Below, piece after piece: positions 5,127-5,839 of a stretch of 5,839 nt of DNA; the first letter of the stretch is position 1, and each line of letters starts with the position of its first letter. The stretch comes from Methanobacteriaceae archaeon. GTDB taxonomy: Archaea; Methanobacteriota; Methanobacteria; Methanobacteriales; Methanobacteriaceae. The translations under genes were made by a program, and so were the position numbers. The notes under the pieces were generated by a model. That model worked only from the letters and a program-made list of their open reading frames with translations. It ran no database searches and was not told the origin of the DNA. The stretch lies in NCBI GenBank assembly GCA_030681145.1, contig JAUXXK010000399.1, positions 1 to 5,839 of the forward strand, in the 5' to 3' direction.

Positions 5127-5630
5127 ATGTTTAAAAAAATAGGTCCAATTTTAGTTTTGATTATATTAATGATTACAGTTAGTATTTCTGGCTGTGTTTC
5201 CGACCCAGTAACTGATTTTAGCGGGCCAAGTTATGTACCATCGGATTACACCAATACCCGGAATAATACGACAGATAATGGTAAAATAATGGTTTATCAG
5301 GGCCCCGCGCAATTGAATTTATTCATGGTTGCTGCTGTAAAAGATCCTAACCAGGAGTACATTAACAATATTAGTAACCAATTTGGTTCCAATAAATCAG
5401 AATATATTCAAAAATCCAATGAAAGTCTGGAAGTTAATGGCCATCAAATAGAAATGAAAATAGAAACAATTAGTCTTTTTGGAACTTCTATTTCCACTTT
5501 CCAATCTGTATGGTTCTGTGATAAAGCCCGGTTGACTTACGCTACAATTGGGGTAGTGCCTACAAGAGACTTGGAAGAAATGAAAAACATGACCAAATCC
5601 ATTCAGTGCCATCAATGGTACTCATTTTAA
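5127..5630 (+). CDS. Probable secreted lipoprotein, function unknown
   Basis: From the ATG at 5127 the product has 167 residues. KK at 3-4, a hydrophobic core (5-20) and the lipobox I-S-G-C end in C23, the expected lipid-modified cysteine, so the mature protein should sit on the outer face of the cell membrane. A Ser/Thr/Asn-rich stretch follows (about 28-50). N-x-S/T sequons occur at N46, N47, N81, N89, N98 and N154, fitting an externally glycosylated archaeal protein. The folded part (about 53-167) contains VWFCDKARL with C131 and ends SIQCHQWYSF with C161; these two cysteines could form a disulphide. The domain resembles small surface proteins of Methanobacterium in style, but I cannot name a family. 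The GTG six bases upstream would add only Met-Asn and overlaps the ribosome site. A local GC-rich patch (GGGCCCCGCGC near 5301) contrasts with the AT-rich surroundings. Confidence 0.8.
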   Translation: MFKKIGPILVLIILMITVSISGCVSDPVTDFSGPSYVPSDYTNTRNNTTDNGKIMVYQGPAQLNLFMVAAVKDPNQEYINNISNQFGSNKSEYIQKSNESLEVNGHQIEMKIETISLFGTSISTFQSVWFCDKARLTYATIGVVPTRDLEEMKNMTKSIQCHQWYSF

Positions 5631-5634
5631 ATTA

Positions 5635-5649
5635 TTTTTTTTTTATTTT
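5635..5649 (+). terminator. T-tract terminator after lipoprotein gene
   Basis: Ten consecutive T (5635-5644) followed by ATTTT (to 5649) begin 5 nt after the stop codon. This is a typical archaeal U-tract terminator without a stem. Confidence 0.6.
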
Positions 5650-5696
5650 GGCATATTATGTTCAATTTAGGGGATTAAATGAGTAAAAACCATTCT

Positions 5697-5839
5697 TTAT
5701 ACTTGGGACTGGATTAAATCAATAATTTCTACTTTTATATTTCTTTTTTTACAAACCCATTCCAGTGCAGGATCTCCTTTACCACATAATATGACCATTT
5801 CAATATCTTGAGCATCATATTCTCTCTCAAACATGTCAT
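5697..5839 (-). CDS. C-terminal end of an unidentified protein (partial)
   Basis: The last 46 codons and TAA stop of a leftward gene are visible; its 5' part lies beyond the window. The visible end contains the hydrophobic strand EMVILCGKGDP, a short helix ALEWVCKKRN and a second strand IKVEIIDL. This beta-alpha-beta pattern is what a Rossmann-like or similar alpha/beta domain would show at its C-terminus. Two cysteines are present (in ILCGK and WVCKK). The frame is open to the window edge and has coding-like residue use, unlike the two other minus-strand frames, which hit stops. I do not recognise the family. It converges on the lipoprotein gene with 66 nt between the stops. Confidence 0.65.
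   Translation of the reverse strand, partial: DMFEREYDAQDIEMVILCGKGDPALEWVCKKRNIKVEIIDLIQSQV

Noticed and set aside
5397..5615. 72-codon minus-strand open frame
   Set aside because: It is antisense to the lipoprotein gene, with His/Phe/Cys-rich residue use typical of shadow frames.
5680..5718. Short rightward ORF (12 codons plus stop) with GGGG upstream
   Set aside because: It is very short, follows a terminator, and overlaps the 3' end of the leftward partial gene that has better coding character.
1..5839. Search for toxin-antitoxin pair, insertion sequence or integrase
   Set aside because: No transposase or integrase motifs, terminal inverted repeats or recognisable toxin family are visible. 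The coiled-coil and lipoprotein pair does not fit a toxin-antitoxin pattern.

Overview
The window is AT-rich. It most likely comes from a methanogenic archaeon of the order Methanobacteriales (Methanobacterium-like). Three things suggest this: the zinc ribbon of the gene at 2944-3348 has the C-x2-C ... GES-x2-DF-x2-C-x-C-GGK form I associate with that order; there is a bacterial-type lipobox protein with several N-x-S/T sequons; and the control regions combine TATA-like boxes and T-tracts with purine-rich Shine-Dalgarno (SD) sites. No rRNA, tRNA, CRISPR array, transposase or integrase is visible. The taxonomic call is inference from sequence style, not a database match.

Layout. Positions 1-32 hold a hairpin plus T-run that could end a rightward gene lying just before the window. 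On the minus strand, 33-1502 encodes a 489-residue DUF4062 / RecG-like ATPase / winged-helix fusion protein. A 193-bp divergent spacer separates it from two overlapping rightward genes: a DUF2085 membrane protein (1696-2076) and a zinc-ribbon protein with one membrane segment and an extracytoplasmic beta-rich domain (2060-2677). A 266-bp non-coding stretch with hairpins follows (2678-2943). Next come two leftward genes, probably co-transcribed: a RecB-like PD-(D/E)XK nuclease (3408-4490) and, downstream of it, a zinc-ribbon protein with two membrane segments that starts with TTG (2944-3348). A 188-bp divergent spacer with spaced ATAGT repeats leads to a rightward coiled-coil orphan (4679-5086) and a lipoprotein (5127-5630). 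The window ends in the C-terminal part of a leftward gene (5697 to beyond 5839).

How the genes relate. This looks like accessory archaeal chromosome: mostly small, poorly characterised membrane and surface proteins, plus two proteins of the kind often found in defence or DNA-processing roles (the DUF4062-ATPase fusion and the PD-(D/E)XK nuclease). The two are not in one operon, and the sequence does not show that they work together. No complete known defence system can be named. The most unusual item is the domain architecture of the DUF4062 protein. The most unusual non-coding item is a pair of mutually exclusive hairpins near 2731-2781.
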